Source of the DNA: Geopsychrobacter sp.
GTDB lineage: Bacteria; Desulfobacterota; Desulfuromonadia; Desulfuromonadales; Geopsychrobacteraceae
DNA: 8,901 nucleotides
Assembly: GCA_030620915.1 (NCBI GenBank)
Contig: JAUXIR010000042.1
Coordinates: 1 to 8,901, forward strand
Reading direction: 5' to 3'
Shown piece after piece: positions 1-6,868 of the stretch (within the stretch, counting starts at the first letter, position 1; each line of letters starts with the position of its first letter). A model generated the notes under the pieces. That model did no database searches. It was not told the DNA's origin and saw only the letters and a program-made list of their open reading frames with translations. A program made the position numbers and the translations under genes.

Positions 1-22
1 ACTCTGGCATTTCGTAAGATTT

Positions 23-26
23 GAGG
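23..26 (+). promoter_or_regulatory. Ribosome binding site deciding the rpiB start
   Basis: GAGG lies 6 nt before ATG 33 and only 3 nt before ATG 30. It overlaps the alternative TTG at 21, so that TTG has no visible ribosome binding site of its own. This favours initiation at 33. Confidence 0.55.
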
Positions 27-32
27 TCGATG

Positions 33-476
33 ATGATTGCAGTCGGAAGCGACCATGGTGGTCTCGAAATGAAGCAGGCCATCTGCAGGTTGCTGCAAGA
101 GCGTGGCCTCGAGTTTAGCGATCTGGGACCAGCCGACGATGGTTCGGTCGATTACCCCGATTTCGGCGTCAAGGTCGCAACCGCGGTTGCCAGTGGAGCC
201 TGTGAAACCGGGGTGCTGATTTGCGGCACTGGTATCGGTATGTCGATTGCGGCCAATAAGGTCGATGGTATTCGGGCCGCCCTGGTTCACGACTCCTTCA
301 CCGCGCAGATGGCCAAGGAGCATAACAACGCCAATGTGTTGGTCTTGGGTGGTCGCGTACTGAGCATCGACCTGGGCTGTGAATTGGTTAGGGTCTGGCT
401 TGACAGTACCTTTGAAAGCGGACGCCATCAGCAGAGGCTCGACAAGATTCATCAGATCGAAGCCGATCGAAAATAA
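33..476 (+). CDS. rpiB: Ribose-5-phosphate isomerase B (RpiB/LacAB family)
   Basis: Interconverts ribose 5-phosphate and ribulose 5-phosphate in the cytoplasmic non-oxidative pentose phosphate pathway. The 147-residue product is close to the usual RpiB length of about 150. It starts with the family signature MIAVGSDHGG (Asp7-His8 region), has the active-site loop ICGTGIGMSI with catalytic Cys64, then H97-N-N-A-N-V-L with the conserved His, and the late basic motif F-E-S-G-R131-H-Q-Q-R135 that fits phosphate binding. In-frame starts exist at TTG 21, ATG 30 and ATG 33. I chose 33 because GAGG at 23-26 then has 6-nt spacing and the protein begins directly at the family signature. A hairpin and then glyA follow. 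Its product ribulose 5-phosphate is a substrate of RibBA encoded downstream. Family assignment is firm; the exact start is slightly uncertain. Confidence 0.95.
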   Translation: MIAVGSDHGGLEMKQAICRLLQERGLEFSDLGPADDGSVDYPDFGVKVATAVASGACETGVLICGTGIGMSIAANKVDGIRAALVHDSFTAQMAKEHNNANVLVLGGRVLSIDLGCELVRVWLDSTFESGRHQQRLDKIHQIEADRK

Positions 477-492
477 GTTTATACATGTTCCT

Positions 493-518
493 TACGGGGC
501 GGCTTTGTCCGCCCCGTA
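493..518 (+). terminator. GC-rich hairpin between rpiB and glyA, possible terminator
   Basis: A perfect 10-bp inverted repeat (493-502 with 509-518) encloses a 6-nt loop, CTTTGT. The stem is very GC-rich and should be stable. The 3' flank is TCAATTCTAAAT rather than a run of T, so classical Rho-independent termination would be inefficient. It may instead act as an attenuating or 3'-end-stabilising hairpin. It sits 16 nt after the rpiB stop and 37 nt before glyA. Confidence 0.5.
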
Positions 519-555
519 TCAATTCTAAATCCCAAAAAGGCCGGAGACTTAAAGC

Positions 556-1809
556 ATGATTGAGAAATCCCTTGCCGGGTTTGATCCCGAAATCGCTGCA
601 ACGATCGCAGACGAGACCGCTCGCCAGGAATATAATCTTGAATTTATCGCGTCGGAAAACTTCGTCAGCGAGGCCGTTCTTGAGGCGCAAGGTTCTGTTC
701 TGACCAACAAGTATGCAGAAGGTTATCCCGGTAAGCGTTACTATGGCGGCTGTGAAGAGGTCGACAAGGCAGAGCAGCTCGCCATCGATCGTGCCAAGCA
801 ACTCTTCGGTGCCGAGCATGTCAACGTTCAGGCCCACTCCGGGTCCCAGGCTAATATGGCGGTTTATTTCACCGTCTGTCAGCCGGGAGACACCGTTCTC
901 GGCATGAACCTGGCCCATGGTGGACACCTGACCCATGGTTCGCCGGTCAATTTCTCCGGTAAGCTCTTCAATATCGTCGCCTACGGTGTCAAGAAGGAGA
1001 CCGGTACCATCGACTACGAAGAAGTTGAGCAGTTGGCCCGCGAGCACAAGCCTAAACTGATCGTGGTTGGGGCCAGTGCCTATACCCGGATCATCGATTT
1101 CGCCGCCTTCCGCCGGATTGCCGATGAGGTCGGTGCGGTGGTGATGGTCGATATGGCGCACATCGCCGGGCTTGTCGCGGGTGGCCAGCATCCGAATCCG
1201 GTCCCCTATGCCGAATTTGTCACCACCACCACCCACAAGACCCTGCGTGGTCCACGTGGTGGGATGATCCTCTGTACTGAGGAGTGGGGCAAGAAGTTGA
1301 ATAGCAACATCTTCCCCGGCATTCAGGGTGGCCCGCTGATGCACGTGATTGCCGCTAAAGCCGTCGCTTTCAAAGAGGCTTTGAGTCCGGAGTTCAAGGA
1401 GTATACGGCGCAGGTTGTGGCAAACGCCAAGACCCTGGCCGCCGAACTGGTTAAGCGCGGCTATAATCTCGTCTCCGGTGGAACCGATAACCACCTGATG
1501 CTGATCGATTTTAGCGGCACTGAAATCACCGGCAAGGTTGCCGAAGCGACCCTTGAGGCGGCCGGTTTGACGGTCAACAAGAATGCGGTTCCCTTCGACA
1601 CCCGCTCACCCTTCGTTACCAGTGGGGTGCGGATCGGCACCCCGGCGACTACGACCCGCGGGCTCAAGGAGGCTGAAATGGTTCAGGTCGCAGGCTGGAT
1701 CGATCGCGCGCTGAACGCAATCGATGATGAGCAGGCGCTTGCTGCAATCCGTGCTGAGGTCAAGGAGCTTTGTCTCCGCTTTCCGCTCTACGCACATCGA
1801 TTGAATTAG
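556..1809 (+). CDS. glyA: Serine hydroxymethyltransferase
   Basis: PLP enzyme converting serine plus tetrahydrofolate to glycine plus 5,10-methylene-tetrahydrofolate, the main cytoplasmic one-carbon source. The 417-residue length matches bacterial GlyA. Visible signatures are the N-terminal N-L-E-F-I-A-S-E-N block (27-35), the [15 protein letters not shown] substrate/PLP block (51-65), HSGSQAN (94-100), the cofactor Asp in D199-M-A-H202, and the PLP-binding lysine K228 in [14 protein letters not shown]. The C-terminal small domain includes [14 protein letters not shown] (356-369). GGAG at 543-546 precedes the ATG with 9-nt spacing. A dCMP deaminase gene follows after 9 nt, so methylene-THF production and dUMP production, both needed for thymidylate synthesis, are probably co-transcribed. 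Nothing looks truncated or odd. Confidence 0.98.
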   Translation: MIEKSLAGFDPEIAATIADETARQEYNLEFIASENFVSEAVLEAQGSVLTNKYAEGYPGKRYYGGCEEVDKAEQLAIDRAKQLFGAEHVNVQAHSGSQANMAVYFTVCQPGDTVLGMNLAHGGHLTHGSPVNFSGKLFNIVAYGVKKETGTIDYEEVEQLAREHKPKLIVVGASAYTRIIDFAAFRRIADEVGAVVMVDMAHIAGLVAGGQHPNPVPYAEFVTTTTHKTLRGPRGGMILCTEEWGKKLNSNIFPGIQGGPLMHVIAAKAVAFKEALSPEFKEYTAQVVANAKTLAAELVKRGYNLVSGGTDNHLMLIDFSGTEITGKVAEATLEAAGLTVNKNAVPFDTRSPFVTSGVRIGTPATTTRGLKEAEMVQVAGWIDRALNAIDDEQALAAIRAEVKELCLRFPLYAHRLN

Positions 1810-1818
1810 GACTGCAAT

Positions 1819-2274
1819 ATGCTGCGCCCGACCTGGAATAAATATTTCATGCAAATAACGACGCTGGTGGCGACTCGGTCGACATGTATGCGTCGTCAGG
1901 TCGGAGCGCTGCTGGTCAAGAATAAGAACATCCTTGCCACGGGTTATAACGGTGTGCCGAGCGGAATTCGCCATTGTGATGAGGTTGGCTGCCTGCGTGA
2001 ACAACTTAAGGTGCCCTCCGGCGAGCGACATGAACTCTGTCGTGGGCTCCATGCCGAGCAGAACGCGATCATTCAGGCGGCGCGCCACGGCATCAATATT
2101 GAGGGTTCGACACTCTACTGTACCGATTCCCCCTGTAGTATCTGCAGTAAAATGTTGATCAATGCCGGGGTACAGAATATTGTCTATGGTCGAGGCTATC
2201 CGGATCAACTGGCCCATGAAATGCTGAGTGAGGCTGGTATTGACGCCTTGCTATTCGATGGAGAAACGGAATGA
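1819..2274 (+). CDS. Deoxycytidylate (dCMP) deaminase, ComEB-like zinc deaminase
   Basis: Predicted to deaminate dCMP to dUMP, feeding thymidylate synthase in the cytoplasm. The 151-residue protein is a single cytidine-deaminase fold domain. The catalytic zinc site is visible as H78-A-E80 (zinc His and proton-shuttle Glu) and S-P-C106-S-I-C109. Features typical of dCMP rather than free cytidine deaminases are the N-terminal W-x-x-Y-F-M start, RRQVGALLV (25-33), GYNGVPSG (42-49) and an insertion rich in H52, C53, C58, H71 and C74 that could hold a second structural zinc. AGGA at 1808-1811 overlaps the glyA stop and lies 7 nt before the ATG. The last codons overlap nrdR by 4 nt (ATGA), indicating translational coupling. 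ComEB is the Bacillus name for this family and does not imply a competence role here. Confidence 0.92.
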   Translation: MLRPTWNKYFMQITTLVATRSTCMRRQVGALLVKNKNILATGYNGVPSGIRHCDEVGCLREQLKVPSGERHELCRGLHAEQNAIIQAARHGINIEGSTLYCTDSPCSICSKMLINAGVQNIVYGRGYPDQLAHEMLSEAGIDALLFDGETE

Positions 2275-2732
2275 ACTGCCCGTTCTGCAGACATGATGAT
2301 ACCCGGGTGGTTGATTCCCGACTGGGTAAAGAGGGGAACAATGTTCGACGTCGGCGTGAATGTCCGGAGTGCGGACGGCGTTTCACCACCTACGAACGGG
2401 TTGAAGAGATCCTCCCCTGGGTGATTAAGAAAGATGGCCGGCGTGAGGCTTTCGATCGTTCCAAGATCATCTCGGGAATGCAGCGAGCCTGTGAAAAACG
2501 TCCGGTATCGGTTGAGCAGATTGAAATGATGGTCGATCGATTCGAGCGCTTTTTTCAAGAGGCCGGCGAAAAAGAGATTAGCGCCAGCCTTGTCGGTGAA
2601 GAGGTGATGAAAGCGCTGCAGCAGGTCGACGAAGTTGCCTACGTCCGTTTCGCTTCGGTTTATCGCCAGTTCAAGGATATCAACGAATTTATGCTGGAAC
2701 TTAAGGATCTGCTCGGCAAGCCGGGGCAATAA
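2271..2732 (+). CDS. nrdR: Transcriptional repressor NrdR of ribonucleotide reductase genes
   Basis: Nucleotide-sensing repressor that binds NrdR boxes upstream of ribonucleotide reductase operons. Its 153 residues are the typical length. The N-terminal zinc ribbon is visible as C3-P-F-C6 and C31-P-E-C34-G-R-R-F, with the DNA-contacting basic stretch VRRRRE between them. The ATP-cone domain follows (about 49-139), beginning [12 protein letters not shown] and ending [13 protein letters not shown]. The start overlaps the deaminase stop. GGAG at 2260-2263 gives 7-nt spacing. Together with glyA and the dCMP deaminase it forms a deoxynucleotide-balance cluster. I saw no NrdR-box-like palindrome in the window, so its targets probably lie elsewhere. 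A terminator-like hairpin follows. Confidence 0.97.
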   Translation: MNCPFCRHDDTRVVDSRLGKEGNNVRRRRECPECGRRFTTYERVEEILPWVIKKDGRREAFDRSKIISGMQRACEKRPVSVEQIEMMVDRFERFFQEAGEKEISASLVGEEVMKALQQVDEVAYVRFASVYRQFKDINEFMLELKDLLGKPGQ

Positions 2733-2760
2733 GGCCTCGTCGATCAGGTTGGATTTTGTA

Positions 2761-2801
2761 ACAGCCGGGCTACTTTTTTGTATCCCGGCTGTATGCTTTT
2801 T
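2761..2801 (+). terminator. Probable Rho-independent terminator or attenuator between nrdR and ribD
   Basis: A perfect 9-bp stem (2761-2769 with 2784-2792, ACAGCCGGG/CCCGGCTGT) has a 14-nt T-rich loop. It is followed 4 nt later by CTTTTT, with the T run at 2797-2801. It starts 28 nt after the nrdR stop. The ribD ATG is only 20 nt beyond the T run, which leaves no room for a promoter. Read-through, a transcription start within or before the hairpin, or attenuation must supply ribD. Confidence 0.65.
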
Positions 2802-2821
2802 AGGCTGCGAGTTTTTCAGTT

Positions 2822-3931
2822 ATGAGCGACCCACAGACATATATGCGGCGTGCACTGGATCTGGCACGCACTGCCCTGGGGCGAACCTCACCGAATCCCG
2901 CTGTCGGTGCGGTGGTCGTGTGTGATGACCAGATCGTCGGCGAAGGCTTTCATCCCAAAGCCGGTGAGCCCCATGCTGAAATTTTTGCCCTGCGACAGGC
3001 CGCAGGCCGAACTGCCGGAGCCGATATCTACGTGACTCTTGAGCCTTGTTGCCATCATGGCCGGACCGGCCCCTGTGCCGATGCGCTGGTGGCTGCCGGG
3101 ATTGAGAGGGTTTTCGTCGGGACGATCGACCCCAATCCGTTGGTTGCCGGTCAGGGAACTAAGCGCCTGCAGGATGCCGGGATTGAGGTTCTGGTTGGTC
3201 TTTGTGGCGCAGAATGTCGTGAACTGATTGTCCCTTTCGCCTGGCATATCAAAACCGGTATCCCGCATACCCTGTATAAATCGGCGATGACTTTCGACGG
3301 TCAACTTGCCACCCGGACCGGAGATTCACGTTGGGTTTCCGGCGAAGAGAGCCGCCTGCGGGTTCATGGCCTGCGTAATCGGATCGATGCGATTATGGTC
3401 GGGGTCGAAACGATCATTGCCGATGACCCGCAATTAACCACGCGCCTGCCGCAGGCTGGCCGTGACCCGCTGCGGGTCGTGGTTGATAGCCACTTGCGTC
3501 TCCCGCTTGAGAGCCGTGTTGTTCAACATAAATCAGCTGCAGTCACCCTGATCGCTACCACCAGACAGGCCCCGAGCGAGCGTTTTGCCGCACTGCAGAA
3601 TGCCGGATGTGAAATTCTTGTTTTGCCCGAAGTTGAAGGCAGGGTCTCCCTGCCTGAGCTCTGGCGAGAATTGGGCCACAGGAATATTCAGTCCTTGCTG
3701 CTTGAAGGAGGGCGGACTCTGGCTGCTGCCGCGTTGAATGCTGGATTGATTAATCGACTCCAGCTCTACATCGCTCCCAAGCTTCTTGGCGGGGCAGGTT
3801 TGTCCGGAATTTTTGCTGGCGAGGGCTGTGCACTGATGAAGGACGCACTGCCGCTTGAGAACTTGATTGTCGAGCAGGTCGGAGAAGATCTGTTGCTGTC
3901 CGCCGAGGTGAAAGTATGTTTACCGGATTGA
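2822..3931 (+). CDS. ribD: Bifunctional RibD: diaminohydroxyphosphoribosylaminopyrimidine deaminase and 5-amino-6-(5-phosphoribosylamino)uracil reductase
   Basis: Carries out the second and third steps of riboflavin synthesis: deamination of the pyrimidine from GTP cyclohydrolase II, then NADPH-dependent reduction of the ribose side chain. At 369 residues it is full length. The deaminase domain (about 1-145) opens with YMRRALDLA and TSPNPAVGAVVV, then the zinc motif H51-A-E53 and L-E-P-C76-C-H-H-G-R-T-G-P-C85. The usual form is G-R-T-P-P-C, so G83 is a mild variant. The reductase domain (about 147-365) shows KSAMTFDG (153-160), SRWVSGEESR, VGVETIIADDP and LLEGG (293-297). The ATG has only a weak upstream GCGAG. 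I kept it because the family normally carries the few residues before YMRRAL. The end overlaps ribE by 16 nt. Confidence 0.97.
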   Translation: MSDPQTYMRRALDLARTALGRTSPNPAVGAVVVCDDQIVGEGFHPKAGEPHAEIFALRQAAGRTAGADIYVTLEPCCHHGRTGPCADALVAAGIERVFVGTIDPNPLVAGQGTKRLQDAGIEVLVGLCGAECRELIVPFAWHIKTGIPHTLYKSAMTFDGQLATRTGDSRWVSGEESRLRVHGLRNRIDAIMVGVETIIADDPQLTTRLPQAGRDPLRVVVDSHLRLPLESRVVQHKSAAVTLIATTRQAPSERFAALQNAGCEILVLPEVEGRVSLPELWRELGHRNIQSLLLEGGRTLAAAALNAGLINRLQLYIAPKLLGGAGLSGIFAGEGCALMKDALPLENLIVEQVGEDLLLSAEVKVCLPD

Positions 3932-4569
3932 TTGAGGCTACTGGCAAGGTTGCTAATCTTGAGCGGAGTGGCAAACTCTGTCGCCTGCGAATTAACAGCA
4001 CCCTTGCCCAGGCAGACCTAAAGCTGGGTGAAAGTATCGCGGTCAATGGCGTCTGTCTGACCCTGACAAGTTGGGATCGAAACAGTTTTGTTGCGGATGT
4101 CTCATCGGAGACGCTTGAGGTGACTACCCTGGGCAAGCTTGGGCCTGGCGCGCAGGTCAATCTTGAGCGCGCGTTACGTCTCTGCGATCGACTCGGCGGG
4201 CATATCGTGAGCGGACATGTCGATGCTGTTGGGCAGTTGCAATCCCGTGTCAGTGAAGGGGAGGCACAGTGTCTTGAGTTTTCCTTGCCCGGTGCAATCT
4301 CACGCTATGTTGCAACCAAGGGCTCGATAACCATCGATGGCATCAGTCTGACCGTCAATCGGGTCACTGAAGATAGCTTCTCCGTCATGATTATTCCGCA
4401 CACCCTGGAGATGACAACTCTTAAGGAGATGAGGGCCGGGGCGTCGGTTAATCTTGAGTCTGATATCCTTGCCCGCTATGTCGAACGCCTGGCCAGCCCG
4501 GGGGCAGAGAGAGCGAAAAACGCGGCCGGGATCTCCCTCGAGTTTCTTGCCAAGAACGGCTTTATGTGA
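3916..4569 (+). CDS. ribE: Riboflavin synthase, alpha subunit
   Basis: Dismutates two 6,7-dimethyl-8-ribityllumazine molecules into riboflavin and the pyrimidine that RibH reuses. The 217-residue protein shows the internal duplication of this family. Barrel 1 begins [10 protein letters not shown], contains [13 protein letters not shown] (38-50) and ends VNLERAL. Barrel 2 begins [13 protein letters not shown] (94-106), contains [12 protein letters not shown] (137-148) and ends [16 protein letters not shown] short C-terminal tail (about 192-217) completes it. GAGG at 3905-3908 is 7 nt before the ATG, which lies inside the end of ribD, so the two are probably translationally coupled. The gene is named ribE in the E. 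coli-type scheme (ribC in some proteobacterial annotations, ribB in older Bacillus naming). Confidence 0.97.
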   Translation: MFTGLIEATGKVANLERSGKLCRLRINSTLAQADLKLGESIAVNGVCLTLTSWDRNSFVADVSSETLEVTTLGKLGPGAQVNLERALRLCDRLGGHIVSGHVDAVGQLQSRVSEGEAQCLEFSLPGAISRYVATKGSITIDGISLTVNRVTEDSFSVMIIPHTLEMTTLKEMRAGASVNLESDILARYVERLASPGAERAKNAAGISLEFLAKNGFM

Positions 4570-4627
4570 CATGATTCGCCCCTGCCGGCGCGGACTGTGC
4601 CTGCAAACTATTGATTTAGAATCTATG

Positions 4628-4636
4628 AGAGAAAGA
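4628..4636 (+). promoter_or_regulatory. Purine-rich ribosome binding site deciding the ribBA start
   Basis: GAGAGAAAG lies 9 nt before ATG 4646. In-frame ATGs at 4571 and 4625 have no comparable purine stretch upstream. The match to the anti-Shine-Dalgarno sequence is imperfect, so this is moderate support only. Confidence 0.4.
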
Positions 4637-4645
4637 ACCAAGCTG

Positions 4646-5848
4646 ATGCCGATTGCAAAGATTGAGGCCGCCCTCGAAGATATCCGTGCCGGGAAGATGG
4701 TTATTCTGGTCGATGATGAAGATCGCGAGAATGAAGGTGATCTGACCATGGCTGCCGAATTGGTGACCCCTGAAGCAATCAACTTCATGGCCACCGAAGG
4801 GCGCGGGCTGATCTGCCTGTCGTTGACTGAAGAACGCGCGGATTATCTCGATCTGCCTTACATGGTTTCCGATAACAGTTCCTCCTTTGGCACCGGGTTC
4901 ACCGTGTCGATCGAGGCACGAAAAGGCGTGACCACAGGTATCTCAGCCGCTGACCGCGCCACGACAATTCAGGTTGCACTCGCCGATGAGAGTACCGCCT
5001 ACGATCTGGCCCGTCCCGGGCATGTCTTCCCCCTGCGCGCGCGCAAGGGTGGGGTGATGGTCCGTACCGGACAGACCGAAGGTTCGGTTGATCTTGCCCG
5101 GTTGGCAGGCTTGAAGTCGGCTGGAGTCATCTGTGAAATCATGAATGCCGATGGCACCATGGCCAGGATGCCGCAACTCGAACTGTTTGCCAAAAAACAT
5201 GATATGAAAATCATCAGTATCGCGGATCTTATCGCTTACCGGATGCGTAAAGAACTTCTGGTCACCCGCGCTGCCGAGACGGTTCTGCCGACAACTTACG
5301 GTGGTGATTTCCGGGCAATTGTTTATGAAAATGAGGTCGATAACACTCAGAATATCGCCTTGATCAAGGGTGAAATTGACACCAGCAAGCCGGTACTGGT
5401 GCGTGTCCATTCCGAGTGTTTGACCGGTGATGTTTTTGGTTCTCAGCGTTGTGATTGCGCGGATCAACTCCATGCGGCCATGCAGCAGGTGGCAAAAGAA
5501 GGCGCTGGAGTCATCCTTTATATGCGTCAGGAAGGGCGAGGTATAGGTCTGATTAATAAGATCAAGGCCTACGCGTTGCAGGACCAGGGGCGCGATACCG
5601 TAGAGGCGAATGAGGAGCTTGGGTTCGGTGCCGACCTGCGTGATTATGGCATAGGTGCACAGATGTTAACCGATCTTGGCATCAGCAAGCTGCGTTTGAT
5701 GACCAATAATCCCAAAAAGATTATCGGTCTTGAAGGTTATGGTATCGAAATCAGTGAGCGGGTCTCGATTGAGACCGTCGCTCAAGATACCAATCTGAAA
5801 TATCTGCAGACCAAGCGTGAAAAACTTGGTCATATGCTTGATCTTTGA
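4646..5848 (+). CDS. ribBA: Bifunctional RibBA: 3,4-dihydroxy-2-butanone-4-phosphate synthase and GTP cyclohydrolase II
   Basis: Supplies both riboflavin precursors: the four-carbon unit from ribulose 5-phosphate (N-terminal half, about 1-200) and the pyrimidine from GTP (C-terminal half, about 205-400). The 400-residue length is typical. The DHBP-synthase half shows [11 protein letters not shown] (22-32) with metal ligand E28, [15 protein letters not shown] and [10 protein letters not shown]. The usual G-H-T-E motif reads R-T-G-Q143-T-E, so the second expected metal ligand is glutamine. The cyclohydrolase half looks intact: H-S-E-C258 with C269-D-C271 (zinc, C-x10-C-x-C), Q-E-G-R-G-I-G (295-301), G-A-D330-L-R332-D-Y-G-I-G-A-Q and LMTNNPKK. 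The reading frame is open 192 nt further upstream, across the end of ribE. I chose ATG 4646 for family length and because the preceding residues show no conservation. ribH follows after 33 nt. Confidence 0.95.
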   Translation: MPIAKIEAALEDIRAGKMVILVDDEDRENEGDLTMAAELVTPEAINFMATEGRGLICLSLTEERADYLDLPYMVSDNSSSFGTGFTVSIEARKGVTTGISAADRATTIQVALADESTAYDLARPGHVFPLRARKGGVMVRTGQTEGSVDLARLAGLKSAGVICEIMNADGTMARMPQLELFAKKHDMKIISIADLIAYRMRKELLVTRAAETVLPTTYGGDFRAIVYENEVDNTQNIALIKGEIDTSKPVLVRVHSECLTGDVFGSQRCDCADQLHAAMQQVAKEGAGVILYMRQEGRGIGLINKIKAYALQDQGRDTVEANEELGFGADLRDYGIGAQMLTDLGISKLRLMTNNPKKIIGLEGYGIEISERVSIETVAQDTNLKYLQTKREKLGHMLDL

Positions 5849-5867
5849 TTCTTACTTTCCTGCCGAA

Positions 5868-5875
5868 AGGAGAGG
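5868..5875 (+). promoter_or_regulatory. Strong Shine-Dalgarno sequence of ribH
   Basis: AGGAGAGG ends 6 nt before the ribH ATG at 5882. It is the best ribosome binding site in the rib cluster. This suggests that lumazine synthase is translated more strongly than the other rib proteins, which fits the high subunit number of its icosahedral or pentameric assembly. Confidence 0.75.
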
Positions 5876-5881
5876 TCTCTT

Positions 5882-6346
5882 ATGCCGAATGTAATTGAAG
5901 GAAATCTGGACGCCACCGGCTTTAAATTTGCGCTGGTTGTCAGTCGTTTTAATAGTTTTATCTGTGATCGTTTGCTTGAGGGGGCACTCGATACCCTTAA
6001 GCGCCATGGCGCCGAAGACACAGATCTGACCCTGGTTAAGGTCCCTGGAGCTTTCGAAATTCCATTGGTCGCCAAGAAACTGGCGGCTACCGGTAACTAT
6101 GATGCCTTGATCTGTCTGGGTGCGGTCATCCGAGGTGGAACGCCCCATTTTGAATATGTCAGTTCAGAGGTCACCAAGGGGGTTGCCAGCGTTTCACTCG
6201 ATACGGGTGTGCCGATCTCTTTTGGGGTCTTGACGACCGACAGCGTGGAGCAGGCAATTGAGCGGGCCGGGACCAAGGCCGGCAACAAGGGCTGCGAGGC
6301 TGCCATGAGCGCCCTCGAGATGGTCAACCTTTTTAAGGCACTATAA
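5882..6346 (+). CDS. ribH: 6,7-dimethyl-8-ribityllumazine synthase (riboflavin synthase beta chain)
   Basis: Condenses 5-amino-6-ribitylaminouracil with 3,4-dihydroxybutanone 4-phosphate, the penultimate step to riboflavin. It has 154 residues, the normal length. Signatures in order are SRFN (21-24) with the aromatic substrate-stacking Phe, K-V-P-G-A-F-E-I-P (53-61), the [10 protein letters not shown]89-F-E-Y-V loop (80-93) with the catalytic His, G-V-L-T-T-D (115-120) and R128-A-G-T-K-A-G-N-K-G with phosphate-contacting Arg. It belongs to the ribD-ribE-ribBA-ribH series and precedes nusB by 9 nt. No truncation or unusual residue is seen. Confidence 0.98.
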   Translation: MPNVIEGNLDATGFKFALVVSRFNSFICDRLLEGALDTLKRHGAEDTDLTLVKVPGAFEIPLVAKKLAATGNYDALICLGAVIRGGTPHFEYVSSEVTKGVASVSLDTGVPISFGVLTTDSVEQAIERAGTKAGNKGCEAAMSALEMVNLFKAL

Positions 6347-6355
6347 GCGAAGAAA

Positions 6356-6829
6356 ATGCAGATTCAACATCGTAGACTCGGGCGCGAATGCGCTCTCAAG
6401 ATTCTTTTTGCCCTGCGGCATGACACCAACATCGGTCAGAATGAACTTCTTGACCGCTTCTGGGAAAACTTTCGCTTTGCCGACGATGCCCTGGGTGAAC
6501 CCCTCGACAGCCTTGATAAGCCGATTCCCGAATCGGCCAAGCGCTTCACCGAACAGCTGGTAAACGGGATTATCGAGTATCGACCCGTCATTGATCAGCG
6601 GATCAGCAGCGCGGCCAAGAACTGGTCGCTCGAAAGGATGACCGCGGTCGATCTGTCGATCCTGCGGATCGCCTGCTTTGAGCTCTGCTATCAGCCCGAT
6701 ATCCCGGCGCGAGTGACGATGAATGAGGCGATCGAAATTGCCAAACGTTACGGCACCAAGGAATCCCCCTCCTTCGTCAATGGGCTGCTCGACAAGATCG
6801 CAAAGATAGTCGATAAAAAAGATAGTTGA
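6356..6829 (+). CDS. nusB: Transcription antitermination factor NusB
   Basis: All-helical RNA-binding protein that, with NusE (ribosomal protein S10), binds boxA in rRNA leaders and supports processive transcription of rRNA operons. The 157-residue product carries the N-terminal basic R-R-L-G-R-E-C-A-L-K-I-L-F-A-L helix (6-20), F-T-E-Q-L-V-N-G-I (64-72), the W-S-L-E-R-M-T-A-V-D-L-S-I-L-R-I-A segment (90-106) and the C-terminal N-E-A-I-E-I-A-K-R-Y-G with S-P-S-F-V-N-G-L-L-D. These are the usual conserved blocks. The ribosome binding site is weak (AGCGAAG). The gene begins 9 nt after ribH, a widespread pairing, so it probably shares the riboflavin operon transcript. Confidence 0.96.
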   Translation: MQIQHRRLGRECALKILFALRHDTNIGQNELLDRFWENFRFADDALGEPLDSLDKPIPESAKRFTEQLVNGIIEYRPVIDQRISSAAKNWSLERMTAVDLSILRIACFELCYQPDIPARVTMNEAIEIAKRYGTKESPSFVNGLLDKIAKIVDKKDS

Positions 6830-6855
6830 CACCCATACTTAAAGAGAATGAATCC

Positions 6856-6859
6856 AGGA
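6856..6859 (+). promoter_or_regulatory. Ribosome binding site deciding the hom start
   Basis: AGGA lies 9 nt before ATG 6869. The other in-frame ATG at 6848 has only AAAGAG directly against it with 1-nt spacing, too close to function. This favours the shorter 438-residue protein. Confidence 0.55.
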
Positions 6860-6868
6860 TTAATCACC

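Noticed and set aside
1..20. Tail of an upstream gene ending at TAA 15-17
   Set aside because: Only four codons would be visible, so neither a coding region nor a product can be supported.
388..1494. Long open frame (368 codons) on the minus strand opposite glyA
   Set aside because: Its translation has no recognisable motif and it lies almost wholly antisense to a clear glyA gene. It arises from glyA codon bias in the opposite frame.
1606..2729. Minus-strand open frames opposite the dCMP deaminase and nrdR genes
   Set aside because: Both are antisense shadows of well-conserved genes and show no family signature or ribosome binding site.
2733..2821. FMN riboswitch (RFN element) before ribD
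   Set aside because: The gap is too short, and it shows a simple hairpin and T run rather than the multi-branched conserved RFN blocks.
4454..4645. N-terminal extension of RibBA to 464 residues
   Set aside because: It overlaps ribE by 116 nt, has no ribosome binding site and would exceed the usual length of about 400 residues. I note it only as start ambiguity.
6826..6854. Perfect -35-like TTGACA overlapping the nusB stop, possible hom promoter
   Set aside because: At 16-18 nt spacing only TGAATC/ATGAAT-type hexamers occur, poor matches to TATAAT. The TTGACA is largely made by the stop codon context.
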